A stretch of DNA of 64,000 bases, from assembly GCA_019748195.1 (NCBI GenBank), contig JAIEPW010000079.1, positions 1 to 64,000 of the forward strand, written 5' to 3'. The translations under genes and the position numbers were made by a program. Below the pieces are notes generated by a model, which saw nothing but the letters and a program-made list of their open reading frames with translations, was not told the origin of the DNA and searched no databases. How positions within the stretch are numbered: position 1 is the stretch's first letter; each line of letters opens with the position of its first letter. The stretch is from Bryobacteraceae bacterium (GTDB taxonomy: Bacteria > Acidobacteriota > Terriglobia > Bryobacterales > Bryobacteraceae). Of the stretch, positions 46,219 to 54,125 are shown one piece after another.

Positions 46219-46818
46219 TCAGCGCGGATACTTCGCGTCCTGTTTCACGTCCTGGATCTGGGCCGTGTGCCGCAGCGTGTGCGCGGACATCATCACCAGG
46301 TATTGATACGCGTCCATCGTTCCGGCCACGCGCCCGCGCAAATCCTCCTGGGTGGACTTCACCCAGTCGATGCTCCGCTGCCGCCGGCTCTGGAACTCAG
46401 GCTCGAAGCTTTCCGCCGTGGAAAATCTGCCGCTGGGTTGCAGCATCTCCGGCGCCTTCTCCTTTTCGGAGCGGTCTAGCTCGTGTGCGATCACTTTCTC
46501 GTCCTCGGCGCGGCCGAACCGCTTGCGATCCGGCGCAACGGGCAGTTTCAGAATTCGCCCGGTCACCATGCCGAACATTGCGTCTTCGGTGGCCACCAGG
46601 TGCTCGGCGCATTGCGCGATGCTCCACCCGCCGCCTGCAGGTTGATGATTCCATTGCTCCTTGGTCAACCCGGCGACCGCGGTAAGCAACTCCTTCCGCG
46701 ACCTCTCCAGATGACCGGTCAGGAAGTCGCGGTCCGCCTGCGACAGCGTTTGAGCGTCCTCGGCGAACGCCAGCGCGATCAGGAGGAAGGGTAAGGCGAG
46801 TCGGTTTGCGAGCTTCAT
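46219..46818 (-). CDS. Secreted DinB-family protein, copy 2
   Basis: This is a 199-aa paralogue of the gene at 40405-41004 with the same signal peptide (MKLANRLALPFLLIALAFAED), WNHQPAGGGWSIAQCAEHLVATE and SAHTLRHTAQ metal motifs. The longer frame with ten extra residues is rejected because copy 1 has a stop there. It is divergent from the fumarase gene, sharing a 54-base gap. Copy 1 lies next to sdhB, so the pair brackets the accessory island. Confidence 0.8.
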   Translation of the reverse strand: MKLANRLALPFLLIALAFAEDAQTLSQADRDFLTGHLERSRKELLTAVAGLTKEQWNHQPAGGGWSIAQCAEHLVATEDAMFGMVTGRILKLPVAPDRKRFGRAEDEKVIAHELDRSEKEKAPEMLQPSGRFSTAESFEPEFQSRRQRSIDWVKSTQEDLRGRVAGTMDAYQYLVMMSAHTLRHTAQIQDVKQDAKYPR

Positions 46819-46871
46819 ATGCGTATTCAACGTTTCTACCACCGACATTGCGACAGGTCCAGAATGAATTT

Positions 46872-48188
46872 ATGGACTACCGCATCGAACACGACTCAAT
46901 GGGCGAGATGAAGGTTCCGGCGGGCGCCTGGTACGGGCCGCAAACCGCCCGCGCGGTCGAGAACTTCCCCATCAGCGGGCATCGCCTGCAGCGGCCGTTC
47001 CTGGAGGCGCTGGGGCGAATCAAAGCAGCCGCCGCAAGGTTCCACGGCTTGCCCCGCGTGGAGCAGGCGGCGCTCCGCGTCGCCGCGGGCGAACTTGACT
47101 CCGAGTTCCCGGTCGACGTGTTCCAGACCGGCAGCGGCACCTCCACGAACATGAACGCGAACGAGGTGATCGCCCGGCTGTCGGGCGCGCATCCCAACGA
47201 CGACGTGAATCGCGGCCAGTCCAGCAACGACGTGATCCCCAGCGCGCTCCACATCTCTGCCGCGGTTATTGTCCATCGCGATCTGCTGCCCGCGACGCGT
47301 TCGCTCGCCGCCGCTTTAGCGGGCAAAGCCGCGGAGTTTCATGGCGTCATCAAGATCGGCCGCACCCACCTGCAGGACGCCGTTCCCATCCGGCTGGGGC
47401 AGGAGTTTTCTGGTTATTCCCGTCAAGTTCGAGCCTCCGCGGAGCGCGTGGAAAGTGCGCTGGACGGGATCTATGAGCTGGCGCTCGGTGGAACGGCGGT
47501 GGGAACCGGGCTGAATGCGCCGCCGGGCTTCGCCGCCGCCGTGATCGCGGACATCGCGCGCGAGACCGGACTCCCGTTCCGCGAGGCAGACAATCACTTC
47601 GAAGCTCAGGCGGCGCGCGACGCCGCCGCGTTTCTCTCCGCCGCGCTTCGGAATTACGCGCTGGCGCTGACCAAGATCGCCAACGACATCCGCTGGCTGG
47701 GGTCCGGTCCCCGCTGCGGCATCGGAGAACTGCGCCTCCCCGCCGTCCAGCCCGGGTCGAGCATCATGCCGGGCAAGGTGAACCCCGTGATCGCCGAAAG
47801 CGTGTTGATGATCTGCGCTCAGGTGGTGGGACATGACGCGGCCATCGCCTGGTGCGCCGCCGCCGGCAACTTCGAGCTCAACGCGATGCTGCCGCTGATC
47901 GCCTGGAACCTGCTGGATTCCATCGACCTGCTGGCGGCCGGCACGCGTAACTTCGAACTGAAACTGGTCCAGGGGCTGGAGGCGGATCGCGCCCGTGCCG
48001 AAGCATTTGTCGAGCAGTCCCTGGCCATGGTGACTGCCCTGGCGCCGGTGCTGGGGTATGATCGCGCGGCGGAGATCGCGAAACAGGCATACTCCTCCGG
48101 ACGTAGCGTTCGGGAGGTGGCGCGGGAGCTCAGCGGCCTGGACGCGGCGGAAATCGACCGGCTGCTGAATCCGGAGAGCCAGGTGTAA
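46872..48188 (+). CDS. fumC: Class II fumarate hydratase
   Basis: This is a 438-aa oxygen-stable fumarase interconverting fumarate and malate; with sdhCAB nearby it covers two consecutive TCA-cycle steps. The signature GSSIMPGKVNP lies near 295-305, the substrate segment TGSGTSTNMNANEVI near 95-110, and SSNDVIPSALHI and GRTHLQDAVPI in order. The start is the ATG giving MDYRIEHDSMGEMKVP; the longer frame has no family match. No strong ribosome binding site. Confidence 0.92.
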   Translation: MDYRIEHDSMGEMKVPAGAWYGPQTARAVENFPISGHRLQRPFLEALGRIKAAAARFHGLPRVEQAALRVAAGELDSEFPVDVFQTGSGTSTNMNANEVIARLSGAHPNDDVNRGQSSNDVIPSALHISAAVIVHRDLLPATRSLAAALAGKAAEFHGVIKIGRTHLQDAVPIRLGQEFSGYSRQVRASAERVESALDGIYELALGGTAVGTGLNAPPGFAAAVIADIARETGLPFREADNHFEAQAARDAAAFLSAALRNYALALTKIANDIRWLGSGPRCGIGELRLPAVQPGSSIMPGKVNPVIAESVLMICAQVVGHDAAIAWCAAAGNFELNAMLPLIAWNLLDSIDLLAAGTRNFELKLVQGLEADRARAEAFVEQSLAMVTALAPVLGYDRAAEIAKQAYSSGRSVREVARELSGLDAAEIDRLLNPESQV

Positions 48189-48195
48189 ACAAAAT

Positions 48196-48224
48196 CGGCC
48201 GCCCGTCACGGGGACCAGCGGCCG
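48196..48224 (+). terminator. Candidate terminator after fumC
   Basis: The stem CGGCCGC...GCGGCCG encloses an inner CCGTCACGG hairpin starting eight bases after the fumC stop. No T-run follows, so rho-independent function is uncertain. Confidence 0.4.
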
Positions 48225-48358
48225 GATGCCGAAGCATTTTGAAGTAGGAGAAGGTTCAAACTTCGCTTCGATTCTGCGCTCCGCCGGCCTCCGCGCCAAT
48301 CACCCCACGGTCCTGATTCGTACCGGTACCCGCCAGCCCGAATGCTAACCTGGACATC

Positions 48359-49186
48359 ATGGGTCCTCAAGCAGAGCAGCCGAAGCTGCCTATCCCCGGC
48401 GTCCAGAACCTGATCGCGATCGGTTCGGGCAAGGGCGGCGTCGGAAAAACCACCGTTTCCGTGAACCTCGCCATCGCGCTGTCCCAGATGGGTCATCGCG
48501 TCGGGCTTCTCGACGCGGACGTGTACGGTCCGAACGTGCCGCTCATGATGGGCATCCACGAGACTCCGAAAGCCATCGGCGAACGCATCCAGCCGCTCGA
48601 GAAATACGGCGTCACGCTGATGTCCATGGGCTTTCTGAATCCGGGGGACCGCCCGCTGATCTGGCGCGGACCCATGCTGCACAGCGTCATTCAGCAGTTC
48701 TTACGATCGGTGGATTGGGGCGAACTGGAGTATCTGCTCATCGATCTTCCCCCCGGAACCGGGGACGTTCAGCTTTCCCTGATCCAGACGGCGCCGCTGA
48801 CGGGCGCGCTGGTGGTCACCACGCCGTCCGACGTCTCGCTCGAGGACGCGCGTAAAGCCGTGAACATGTTCGGTCAGGTGCGTGTTCCCGTACTCGGCTT
48901 GGTGGAGAACATGAGCTACCTGATCGTGCCTTCCACGGGCGAAAAGCTCGACGTTTTCGGCACCGGCGGCGGGAAGCGGACCGCCGAGGCGATGCAGATT
49001 CCATTCCTGGGCGAGTTGCCGCTGGACCCGCAGGTGCGCGTCGGCGGTGACTCCGGCTCCCCGGTGGCGATCCACGGGGAACAGGACGATCGCGCCGAGG
49101 GTTTCTTCCGTATCGCCCGCAGCGTCGAGGAACGCGCCGCCGAGTCGCGGGGAGCGAAGAAGCCGACCATCGAAATCGCCGATTGA
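48359..49186 (+). CDS. mrp: Mrp/ApbC-family P-loop ATPase (Fe-S carrier type)
   Basis: This is a 275-aa protein. The deviant Walker A GKGGVGKTT (about 24-32), DADVYGPNVPLMMG, LLIDLPPGTGD and a C-terminal LVENMSY..FGTGGG segment identify the Mrp/NBP35 family, which loads Fe-S clusters onto apo-proteins. The usual C-x-x-C after NMSY is absent here (VPST instead), so cluster binding by the standard mode is not expected. It lies between fumC and the regulator operon without an apparent shared operon. Confidence 0.88.
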   Translation: MGPQAEQPKLPIPGVQNLIAIGSGKGGVGKTTVSVNLAIALSQMGHRVGLLDADVYGPNVPLMMGIHETPKAIGERIQPLEKYGVTLMSMGFLNPGDRPLIWRGPMLHSVIQQFLRSVDWGELEYLLIDLPPGTGDVQLSLIQTAPLTGALVVTTPSDVSLEDARKAVNMFGQVRVPVLGLVENMSYLIVPSTGEKLDVFGTGGGKRTAEAMQIPFLGELPLDPQVRVGGDSGSPVAIHGEQDDRAEGFFRIARSVEERAAESRGAKKPTIEIAD

Positions 49187-49275
49187 TTGACTGAGTCAAG
49201 GAATTTTGGTTGACGTAGTCAACTATCTTAGACCTCAAGTACCGTCTTGACAAAAGAACTGGTCAAGAGCATAAT
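49187..49275 (+). promoter_or_regulatory. Promoter with three palindromic operators
   Basis: Three inverted repeats share the arms TTGAC/GTCAA: TTGACTGAGTCAA (49187-49199), GTTGACGTAGTCAAC (49209-49223) and TTGAC..10 bases..GTCAA (49247-49266). The third overlaps a strong promoter: TTGACA at 49247-49252, 17 bases, CATAAT at 49270-49275. Transcription would begin near 49282-49283, at the GTG of the regulator gene. The arrangement suggests autorepression by the regulator. Confidence 0.6.
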
Positions 49276-49282
49276 CGACTGC

Positions 49283-49900
49283 GTGATCCCTCTCCAGGTC
49301 ATTCAGTCGCCCGAGGTCGCCTCCGTTCTCCTGAAGCCGGAGCGCCTCAAAATGCTCGAATTCCTGCGCGAGCCTGACAGCGCCACCGGCATCGGCAGGA
49401 AGATGAACCTCGCCCGTCAGTCGGTCAACTACCACCTGCGGGACCTGGAAAAGCATGGTCTGGTTCGATTTGTCGAAAACCGGACCAAGGGCAACTGTGT
49501 CGAACGGGTGCTGCAGGCGACGGCGCGCAGTTACGTCGTGTCGCCGGCGGCTCTCGATCGCCTGGGGCAGGATCCGGAAACCCTTCGCGACCGCTTCTCC
49601 TCGGCCTATCTGGTCCAGGCCGCGGCGGCGGCAATCCAGGAAGTGACACGTGCGCGGGAGCGCGCCGGCGAGGCAGGGAAGCCGATCGCGACCCTCACGC
49701 TCGAAGCCGACATCCGCTTCCGCAGCGCCGAGGAGCGCGCCAGCTTCGCCGAGGAGCTCACCGCATCCATCGCGGCGCTGGTAGCGAAGTATCACAGCGA
49801 CAGTGCGGCAGACGGGCGGACCTTCCGCCTGCTGTTGGGGTCGTATCCGAAACTCAGCGAACCGGCCGGGCCCGCGGCGGCCACGGTCAATCTGGAGTAA
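49283..49900 (+). CDS. ArsR-like winged-helix transcriptional regulator
   Basis: This is a 205-aa protein starting at GTG 49283. A TTG 36 bases upstream in the same frame is rejected because it is the -35 box of the promoter. Residues about 10-75 form the winged helix (LLKPERLKMLEFLREPDSATGIGRKMNLARQSVNYHLRDLEKHGLV), with the recognition helix in ARQSVNYHLRDLE. The C-terminal 110 residues are helical and unassigned. Gene pairs of ArsR-like regulator and AHSA1-like protein are common and usually self-regulated. It probably binds the operators upstream. Confidence 0.8.
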   Translation: MIPLQVIQSPEVASVLLKPERLKMLEFLREPDSATGIGRKMNLARQSVNYHLRDLEKHGLVRFVENRTKGNCVERVLQATARSYVVSPAALDRLGQDPETLRDRFSSAYLVQAAAAAIQEVTRARERAGEAGKPIATLTLEADIRFRSAEERASFAEELTASIAALVAKYHSDSAADGRTFRLLLGSYPKLSEPAGPAAATVNLE

Positions 49901-49905
49901 TCAAC

Positions 49906-50673
49906 ATGGAACAAGCGGTAATGCCGGTGGAGAAGCGCGCGCACGAAACCGTAATCGAAATCGACGCGAGCATCCAGGACGTTTGGCGGGCAATCACGGA
50001 TCCGGAGTGGATCTCCAAGTGGTTCGCCCCCGTGATGAAAGTCGAGCCCGGCGCGGGCGGCTACATGATCGCCGACTGGGGTCCGGGCATGGAGTGGAAA
50101 ACCATGATCGAGGCCTGGGAGCCGGAGCGGCGGCTGACCACCGCCGAGACCCGCGACCGCGTCTTCGCGCCGGTGGACGCCGACAAAATGCAGCCCTGCC
50201 GTCTGGTTCAGGACTGGACGCTGGAATCGAAGGACGGTCGCACGGTGCTCCGCCTGGTCCATTCCGGCTTCGGCTCGGGGGACGGCTGGGATCATGAATT
50301 TGAAGGCACGCGCGAAGGCTGGCGCGGGTGCTTCTTCCGCCTGAAAACCTGGATGGAGGGACACCGCAACGACAGCGTCCACAACCGCATCGTCACCCGC
50401 CTGTGCCCCGGTCTGGAGCCCGAAGCGGCGCTGGCGCGAATCGAGCCGGAAGCGGGTCCCCTGCGCGTGCACATGCGGGACCGCCTGCACCTGTGCGGCA
50501 CGGTGCCCGAATGGAACGGAGGCATCCTGAACATCTCCGTGCAGCGCGTCGCCTCCGGCGCGATGGCCTACGCCGAGACGGTGCTCTACGGCATGACGGA
50601 CGAGCGCGCTTCGCGGATCGAGCGGTTGTGGTCCGACAAGCTGTCCAAACTTTTTCCGGAGAGGGCCGCATGA
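49906..50673 (+). CDS. SRPBCC/AHSA1-like protein
   Basis: This is a 255-aa cytoplasmic protein. KRAHETVIEIDASIQDVWRAITDPEWISKWFAP is the first strand and helix of the SRPBCC (Bet v1-like) ligand-binding fold, with VLRLVHSGFGSGDGWDHEFEGTREGWRGCFFRLKTWME the long C-terminal helix; a second, less clear copy occupies residues about 155-250. It starts six bases after the regulator gene and overlaps the next gene by four. It probably binds a hydrophobic ligand. The function is unknown. Confidence 0.8.
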   Translation: MEQAVMPVEKRAHETVIEIDASIQDVWRAITDPEWISKWFAPVMKVEPGAGGYMIADWGPGMEWKTMIEAWEPERRLTTAETRDRVFAPVDADKMQPCRLVQDWTLESKDGRTVLRLVHSGFGSGDGWDHEFEGTREGWRGCFFRLKTWMEGHRNDSVHNRIVTRLCPGLEPEAALARIEPEAGPLRVHMRDRLHLCGTVPEWNGGILNISVQRVASGAMAYAETVLYGMTDERASRIERLWSDKLSKLFPERAA

Positions 50674-51146
50674 AACGCGGCCTTCTTCTTCTGGTGGCCG
50701 CTTCCGCGCTGGCGGCCGATCGCCATGCGGGTCTGGAGGCTCTGAAGGGGCTCGCCGGAAGCTGGAGCGGGGTGCGCTCCGACGGCAGTGCGGTGGCGGC
50801 GACTTACGAAGTGGTGGCCGACGGCACCGCGATCCTGGCGCGGCTGCACAATGACGGCCGCACGGATATGGTGACGATGTTCACCATCGACGGGGCGGGG
50901 CTCGCGGCCGAGCATTATTGCGGCGACGGCAATCAGCCCCGGCTGCTGAGCGGTCCGGTTGCCTCGGGGCAGCGGGTGTTCCGCTTCCAGTTCTCCAGCG
51001 CGCGCAACCTGGCGAGCCCCGCAGCGGGGCGGATGACCGGGCTGGTGATCACCATTGAGGGCAAGGATCGCTTTAGTGAGGAGTGGATCTGGACCGAGGG
51101 CTCGGCGAGGCATGGGAGCGTGTTTCGGTACCAGCGGGTGAAGTGA
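50670..51146 (+). CDS. Secreted lipocalin-like protein
   Basis: This is a 158-aa protein starting at ATG 50670 that overlaps the previous stop (ATGA). A signal peptide (MKRGLLLLVAASALA) is followed by LEALKGLAGSWSGVRSDGSAVAATYEVVADGTAILARLH and further strands, the layout of small calycin/DUF1579-like beta-barrels. The third gene of the regulator operon. The longer frame upstream is a shadow. Confidence 0.65.
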   Translation: MKRGLLLLVAASALAADRHAGLEALKGLAGSWSGVRSDGSAVAATYEVVADGTAILARLHNDGRTDMVTMFTIDGAGLAAEHYCGDGNQPRLLSGPVASGQRVFRFQFSSARNLASPAAGRMTGLVITIEGKDRFSEEWIWTEGSARHGSVFRYQRVK

Positions 51147-52113
51147 AGAAACGCGCAGCTCACCAGACGCGGCAGGCTGCCGCGCGATCATGTTAATCGG
51201 CATGGGGGCACTCACAGGAAGCTTTCAGACTTGCTTCCAGGCCGCCACGACCGCCATGCAGGTCGGCCAGTATGTTTCTCACGAAGCGATCAACGACGTC
51301 CTTTTCTAAAGGTGGCAACACCGGGCTACCCGGCCCTAGGCAAGCTCTGCTACGTTCTCGGGTAGGAGGTCTTCCGGAATCAGCCTACAAGAGTCTATTC
51401 GTCAACGTGGACTCCAGGTCGTTTTCTTCGAGAGCGTCCTCCCTCGCTGCCTTAAGGTTCACGGCAAGTTATCGCGGCCTAGTCCGGATTGATGAACCAT
51501 CTGAACTGATCGATGTCGTGGATAAGCTGACGAACCAGGCAATGGTGATCGTCTTTGTGTTTGGTGCGAATCTGGAGAGTTCGTTTCTCGAACGTGCTCG
51601 GCAGGTTGAACAGCGTAGCGATCCTGGTTGCGGCGTCAAGAACGATTCTGGCTACCTGCTTTACGTCGTCGATGCTGACCGATATGATTCGCCGACTGGG
51701 ATGTTTCATTTCCTGTCATGCGGTGGCGATGACCCTTGGCTCAAACTGTTCAGCGAAATGACAGCCGAGTGAGGGGAGAGGGAGAACTAGCTCTGGGGTG
51801 ACCTTCCCCGCACATTCGTGCACATCGACCCGCCGCCCCGGGGCGGGGATGGCGTTTCCGCCCACTTTACTTGCTCCAGGGAGCGATGGGACCTAGTCCT
51901 GCAGAGGGCCCATTCGCGGGCTTTCAATGCTCGGACTGCGGTGGGGAATGCCTAAGCGAGTAGCCCTCGTTATGGGCGTGTACTGAACAGGCGGAACTGG
52001 CACACGCCTCCCTGGGAAGCGGCCAGCCCAGTGCTCCTTTCCGGCGCGAGTGTCTCCCCGTGTCCCTTTTTTCCGCATTGTTTCGCTCATAGAATCAGAC
52101 GGCGGGTACTTTC
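51147..52113. other. Gap with one doubtful small gene
   Basis: A 166-aa frame at 51272-51772 is listed separately. The rest (51147-51271 and 51773-52113) shows no gene; a 39-aa frame at 51189-51308 lacks a family match. Base composition is less GC-rich than the neighbours, fitting an accessory region. Confidence 0.4.
51272..51772 (+). CDS. Hypothetical protein
   Basis: This is a 166-aa frame starting at an ATG. The second half (DEPSELIDVVDKLTNQAMVIVFVFGANLES..GYLLYVVDADRYDSPTGMFHFL) has a plausible alternating strand/helix pattern. The first 70 residues are Ser/Arg-rich and look non-coding, so the real start may be later. No family recognised. Confidence 0.3.
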   Translation: MFLTKRSTTSFSKGGNTGLPGPRQALLRSRVGGLPESAYKSLFVNVDSRSFSSRASSLAALRFTASYRGLVRIDEPSELIDVVDKLTNQAMVIVFVFGANLESSFLERARQVEQRSDPGCGVKNDSGYLLYVVDADRYDSPTGMFHFLSCGGDDPWLKLFSEMTAE

Positions 52114-54108
52114 ATGCGAACATTGATTCCTCAAACATTGACAGCAGTGTTGTTTGTAACTGCAATCCACGCGGATGATAGGATCATTCCTAATCCAACC
52201 CGAGTCCACCTGCTTCCTAAATGCCTAGTCAACCCGCCTCGCAGCGCCACCTCCGCTGGACGGATAGCTGAGGCGCTGGCGGGGATCTTCGTGCCGAAGT
52301 TGATCGAAGCCGGACTCCAGGGGGTCGGCGGCGCTCTTAAGAAAGCCGGCGAGGTCGCCAGGACGCAAGCTATTGGCGTCGCGACTACGGATATGTACGT
52401 CAGCAACCCGCTCGCACAACTTTCGCCCGCGCCTTTTGGCTGTGTTGTGGCATTTGTTGAGGGGTCTTCCAGAAACGAGGGCTCTTATCATGAAACGACA
52501 AAAGCCGCAATCCAAGCGCTGCGACGGGCCGAACTGCTTCCCGACCAAACTGCGGCTCTCTGGATCTGGGAAGCTTCCGTACTGCCGTCGGACGATGGAA
52601 CGTCGATTCAGCTCGATACGACTCACTTGTCGGTAGCGGAGTTCCTCGGAGGGCGCGGAAACGAACGTGAGTTCGTAGTTTCGCTCGCTGTCGCAACACC
52701 CAACTCCACAGCTGACGGGGAGACGATCGCATTCGGCAACATCAACATGGGCAAGATTCGGCGCAATGAGCCGTGGCAACCGCAGGAGCGCGAATTCCGC
52801 CGCAGCAATCTGCTTCCTTGGGAAAAGATCTCGGACTTGTCCTTGGCAGTCTGGAAGCAAGATGCTGAAGCCGGGGTCGGCGCCCGCCGCTATATGCCCG
52901 CGACCGTGTCGGTTACGCTCACCGAGACCGATAATGGCAACGCCTTCCTGCGCAAATTGGGCGAGGTCCTGTCGGGCACCAGCTCTGACACGGCAAAGGT
53001 ACTGACCAGCGCTGTCTTGCCCAGGCCGCGTAAGGAACGCAGTGCCGCAGAAGAACTCGAAGGAGAAAAGCTCATCGCAGCGGAAGAAGAAGCCTGGATC
53101 GCCTATCTCAAGGCCGGGGAGGCTGTTGCTGGGGCAAGAGCGAACTCACAACCGTTGGGCGCGTTGATAGCTGACGAGGAAGCGAAGAAGCGCGCTTGGG
53201 AGAGAGCGACTCGACTGCTGAAAGCGGCGGGCGGCGAGCCGCCACGACGCATCCCGCCTGAGCCCCCTCGTGCCCTCGCCCCTGTCGGAACTGCCGAAAG
53301 CTCCGAGTCGGGAAGCCGCTCCGTCGAGTCCGGCCCGCGTTCAGAACTGTCGCCTTTGACTGCGGGCCGGGTCGAACAGAAGATCATCGGCGGCAAACCC
53401 GCCGAGCCCGGGGCCTGGCCGTGGCAGGTGGCACTGATCGATGCGCTTGGAGGGCATCAATTCTGCGGCGGGACACTCGTCGCTCCAAGGTGGGTCCTGA
53501 CGGCGATGCACTGCATTGCAGGTAAGTCCGAGGACCGAATCTTTGTTCGTGTCGGCGTAACAGACCTGAGAGATCGAATGGCCGGGGCTTGGCGTAACGT
53601 TGTTGCTTTCGAGAGGAATGCTCAGTTCAATCCGAAGAACCTCGACATGGACGTAGTGCTGTTGAAGCTGGCCAATGACGTCACACCTGCCGAGGGGGTT
53701 CAGTTCGCGGAATTTGTGAAGTCGGACGAAGAAACCGCCCTTCAGGTGGCGGGTCAGCCGGTCACAACGATCGGTTGGGGTCGAACCTCCCCGAATGGGC
53801 CGACTTCGCCGATTCTACGGCAAGTGGAAGTTGCCATCACAAACTTCAAAGAATGTCTTGCTACTTACGCCAATCCAAATCTTCCAGAGATCTACCGAGT
53901 AACGGAAAATATGATGTGCGCTGCGCGACCGCAGCGTGATTCCTGCGGAGGCGACAGCGGTGGACCACTCGTTGTCAGAACGGATAACGGAATCCGGCAG
54001 ATCGGAGTGGTGAGCAAGGGAAGGGAATGTGCGCTCGAAAACTTCCCGGGAGTTTATACTCGGGTCGTCCCAGCCTTGGAGTGGATCAAAGAAACAACCC
54101 AGCGCTAG
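52114..54108 (+). CDS. Secreted trypsin-fold (S1A) protease with large N-terminal extension
   Basis: This is a 664-aa protein. A signal peptide (to about residue 20) is followed by about 400 residues of unrecognised sequence, including a helical segment rich in Lys/Glu (about 320-370) and a Pro/Ser linker (about 375-415). The protease domain starts at IIGGKPAEPGAWPWQVAL (about 424): His in TAMHC (about 465), Asp in LDMDVVLLKL (about 513), Ser in SCGGDSGGP (about 614). Asp six residues before the Ser (RDSCGGDSGG) predicts cleavage after Lys/Arg. A zymogen-like activation before IIGG is likely. Confidence 0.85.
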   Translation: MRTLIPQTLTAVLFVTAIHADDRIIPNPTRVHLLPKCLVNPPRSATSAGRIAEALAGIFVPKLIEAGLQGVGGALKKAGEVARTQAIGVATTDMYVSNPLAQLSPAPFGCVVAFVEGSSRNEGSYHETTKAAIQALRRAELLPDQTAALWIWEASVLPSDDGTSIQLDTTHLSVAEFLGGRGNEREFVVSLAVATPNSTADGETIAFGNINMGKIRRNEPWQPQEREFRRSNLLPWEKISDLSLAVWKQDAEAGVGARRYMPATVSVTLTETDNGNAFLRKLGEVLSGTSSDTAKVLTSAVLPRPRKERSAAEELEGEKLIAAEEEAWIAYLKAGEAVAGARANSQPLGALIADEEAKKRAWERATRLLKAAGGEPPRRIPPEPPRALAPVGTAESSESGSRSVESGPRSELSPLTAGRVEQKIIGGKPAEPGAWPWQVALIDALGGHQFCGGTLVAPRWVLTAMHCIAGKSEDRIFVRVGVTDLRDRMAGAWRNVVAFERNAQFNPKNLDMDVVLLKLANDVTPAEGVQFAEFVKSDEETALQVAGQPVTTIGWGRTSPNGPTSPILRQVEVAITNFKECLATYANPNLPEIYRVTENMMCAARPQRDSCGGDSGGPLVVRTDNGIRQIGVVSKGRECALENFPGVYTRVVPALEWIKETTQR

Positions 54109-54125
54109 GCAACAGGAGTCAATAC

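Noticed and set aside
49247-49282. TTG start for the ArsR-like regulator
   Set aside because: This TTGACA is the -35 box of a promoter with perfect spacing; the GTG at 49283 is the better start.
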